Below, one piece after another: positions 5,362-6,590 of a DNA stretch of 6,590 bases; position 1 is the first letter of the stretch; each line of letters opens with the position of its first letter. A program made the position numbers and the translations under genes. The notes beneath the pieces were generated by a model, which was not told where the DNA came from, searched no databases, and saw only the letters and a program-made list of their open reading frames with translations. This DNA comes from an uncultured Pseudorhodoferax sp. (lineage in GTDB: Bacteria; Pseudomonadota; Gammaproteobacteria; Burkholderiales; Burkholderiaceae), in the NCBI GenBank assembly GCA_913776795.1, contig CAJYRH010000375.1:1-6590 (forward strand). The letters run 5' to 3'.

Positions 5362-5886
5362 TTATCGGCCGGGTGTGGCGAACAGCCCCTGCACCAGGCG
5401 TTCGGCCTCGGCACCGGTCCAGTCCAGTTCGCCGCGCAGCCGCTGGCGCGCGCGGCCATCGGCTGCGATCAGCAGCGTGGAGGGGAACACCTTGACGGCG
5501 CAGGCCCGCGCGATCGCGCCGTCGTGGTCCAGCAGCACGGGCAGGCGCAGGCCCGTGCGTTGCACGAACCGCGCCACCGTGGCCGGCGCTTCCTTGAAGT
5601 TCAGCGCCAGCACGGCCAGTTGCTCGGGCCCGTACAGGTCGGCCAGCACCTGCAGCGTCGGCATCTCGGCACGGCAGGGTTCGCACCAGCTGGCCCAGAA
5701 ATTCAGCAGCACGGCCCGGCCGCGCAGATCGGCCAGCCGCCATGGCCGGCCCTGCAGGTCCGGCGCCACGATGGGGGGCAGCGGCTGGCTGGCCGGCCAG
5801 TCCGTGACGGCATGCTGGGCGTGGGTCGAGCGCGCCGCCAGCCATGCCCACGGCGCCAGCGAGCGCAGCAGGGTGCGGCGTTCCAT
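5362..5886 (-). CDS. TlpA/ResA-type periplasmic thioredoxin-like protein, 174 aa
   Basis: A membrane-anchored or secreted thiol-disulfide oxidoreductase of the TlpA/ResA group (AhpC-TSA/Redoxin fold). The N-terminus MERRTLLRSLAPWAWLAARS reads as a signal peptide with a twin Arg, so Tat or Sec export are both possible. The redox motif is NFWASWCEPCRAEMP, with Cys68 and Cys71, and the cis-Pro loop is VFPSTLLI with Pro135. WCEPC and the LNFWASWC lead-in are typical of reducing periplasmic thioredoxins. Length suits the family. The start ATG 5886 lacks a Shine-Dalgarno sequence but follows the CGACAATCCCGCGCC element. The gene precedes the transglutaminase-like gene by 32 bases, so they are probably cotranscribed. 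Reduction of that enzyme's cysteines is a reasonable but unproven job; cytochrome c or other periplasmic thiols are alternatives. Confidence 0.9.
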   Translation of the reverse strand: MERRTLLRSLAPWAWLAARSTHAQHAVTDWPASQPLPPIVAPDLQGRPWRLADLRGRAVLLNFWASWCEPCRAEMPTLQVLADLYGPEQLAVLALNFKEAPATVARFVQRTGLRLPVLLDHDGAIARACAVKVFPSTLLIAADGRARQRLRGELDWTGAEAERLVQGLFATPGR

Positions 5887-5901
5887 GGCGCGGGATTGTC
5901 G
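5887..5901 (-). promoter_or_regulatory. Candidate -10 element next to the thioredoxin start codon
   Basis: On the minus strand CGACAATCCCGCGCC runs straight into ATG 5886. It differs at one base from the element before the pseudouridine synthase gene. GACAAT (5900-5895) would be the -10 box, giving a leaderless or nearly leaderless message. I see no good -35 at the expected distance. Confidence 0.4.
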
Positions 5902-5932
5902 GCCATGGCGCACTGCAGCATGGGGTGATGGC

Positions 5933-5948
5933 GCACGGCAAGCCGTGC
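5933..5948. repeat. 16-base perfect dyad in the divergent spacer
   Basis: GCACGGCAAGCCGTGC is a perfect inverted repeat with a two-base centre (as a hairpin: six pairs and a CAAG loop). It lies in the 129-base spacer between the divergent thioredoxin and hydrolase genes, about 47 bases from the thioredoxin start. That position suits an operator, but no regulator gene is in view. Confidence 0.4.
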
Positions 5949-6015
5949 AGATCGCTGGCGGGATTTTCGGCGCATTCGACCGTTTTTCGGACGGCTCGGC
6001 ACCGAGAATCCTGCG

Positions 6016-6590
6016 GTGCCGCACGAACAACGCAACTTTCGAGCTGACCGCCTTCGCCCATGGCGCCGCTTCACGCTGGCCTTGCTGGGCCTGGCGCTCG
6101 CGGCCTGTTCCGGCACGGCGCCCCGCGCAGCCGCCGGCGACCAGCCGGCTGCGCCGGCCATGGCCATGGTCGCAGGGGCACCGATTGCCTTCGTGCACCA
6201 CGCGGCACCGCAGGCCCAGGGCCCGGTCGTGGTGTTCCAGAGCGGTCTGGGCGACGACCATGCCACCTGGGGCTCCGTGGTGCGCGCGCTGCCTTCGCAG
6301 CACGCGGCCGTGCTGACCGACAGACCCGGTTATGGCGCGAGCCCGGCGCGCGCGGGCGCGCGCAGCGCCTGCCGCATCGCCGAGGAACAGCACGCCCTGC
6401 TGCGCCAGGCCGGGCTGCCGCCGCCTTATGTGCTGGTCGGCCACTCGCTCGGCGGCCTGTACCAGTACGTCTACGCCCGCATGTACCCGCAGGACGTGGC
6501 CGGCCTCGTGCTGCTGGATCCCACGCACCCGCAGATGCAGGCCACCCTGGAGCAGGCACAGCCCGCGGCCGCAGTGTTGCTGCAGCTGGC
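6016..6590 (+). CDS. Alpha/beta hydrolase lipoprotein, N-terminal part (3' end outside window)
   Basis: An exported serine hydrolase of the alpha/beta fold (esterase/lipase-like), substrate unknown. The frame is open from 5929 to the right edge. It has no ATG before 6160, so the best start is GTG 6016. From there, basic residues (Arg12, 14, 17, 18) are followed by TLALLGLALAAC, a signal peptide with a lipobox and lipidated Cys31. The oxyanion-hole region is QSGLGDDHATW (75-85), the next strand ends in DRPGYGAS (102-109), and the nucleophile elbow is GHSLGG (142-147) with Ser144. LVLLDPTHP follows at about 164-172. The catalytic His lies outside the window. An ATG at 6060 is in the wrong frame and would lose both signal and hydrolase. 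CGAGAATCCTGCG before the GTG faintly resembles the CGACAAT elements. Family certain; start moderately sure. Confidence 0.85.
   Translation, partial: MPHEQRNFRADRLRPWRRFTLALLGLALAACSGTAPRAAAGDQPAAPAMAMVAGAPIAFVHHAAPQAQGPVVVFQSGLGDDHATWGSVVRALPSQHAAVLTDRPGYGASPARAGARSACRIAEEQHALLRQAGLPPPYVLVGHSLGGLYQYVYARMYPQDVAGLVLLDPTHPQMQATLEQAQPAAAVLLQL

Noticed and set aside
4358..6316. A 652-codon plus-strand frame running antisense to the transglutaminase-like and thioredoxin genes
   Set aside because: It is a by-product of G+C-rich third positions. The minus-strand frames carry clear catalytic motifs, and this frame's translation is low-complexity Arg/Ala/Gly without recognisable domains.

Overview
The window is G+C-rich chromosomal DNA (roughly two thirds G+C by eye) from a Gram-negative bacterium. 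I infer a betaproteobacterium of the order Burkholderiales, probably Comamonadaceae-like. The inference rests on the protein sequences (the TrmB C-terminus, a UppP with a QGLTEF motif, a Tat-exported transglutaminase-like protein), the codon style and the very short 5' ends of several genes. I see no phage, insertion sequence, CRISPR array, tRNA or rRNA. Most of the window looks like core or household sequence.

Left part (1-2275). The 3' end of trmB (tRNA m7G46 methyltransferase, +) converges on uppP (undecaprenyl-diphosphatase, -). uppP diverges from a gene for an RluA-family pseudouridine synthase (+). The uppP leader is the most intriguing regulatory region. It holds a 27-codon Arg-rich frame with its own GGAG, whose TGA overlaps the uppP ATG as ATGA. 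It also holds a stem that would cover the uppP ribosome binding site. A 21-base imperfect repeat lies on both sides of uppP.

Middle part (2245-4216). A perfect 9-bp G+C stem separates the pseudouridine synthase gene from a convergent gene. That gene encodes a 544-residue outer-membrane-type lipoprotein: a Thr/Pro linker with 9-bp DNA repeats, carboxypeptidase-regulatory-like modules, a FAM171/CILP-like beta region and a C-terminal YfaP/DUF2135-like domain. Behind it lie about 306 bases without a convincing gene, which contain a nested 71-base inverted repeat.

Right part (4217-6590). A two-gene minus-strand operon encodes a TlpA/ResA-type thioredoxin (WCEPC) followed by a Tat-type transglutaminase-like protein with a Cys-His-Asp triad. 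Their pairing suggests the thioredoxin keeps the cysteine enzyme reduced in the periplasm, but this is inference. Divergent from them is the start of an alpha/beta hydrolase lipoprotein that appears to begin at GTG and runs off the window.

The starts of the pseudouridine synthase and thioredoxin genes are preceded by almost the same 18 bases, CGACAATYCCGCGCCATG. This looks like a -10 box placed so close to the start codon that the messages would be leaderless or nearly so. I found no clear new multi-gene system. The best leads are the uppP leader architecture, this start-codon-proximal element, the nested dyad at 4024-4094 and the unusual domain mix of the lipoprotein.
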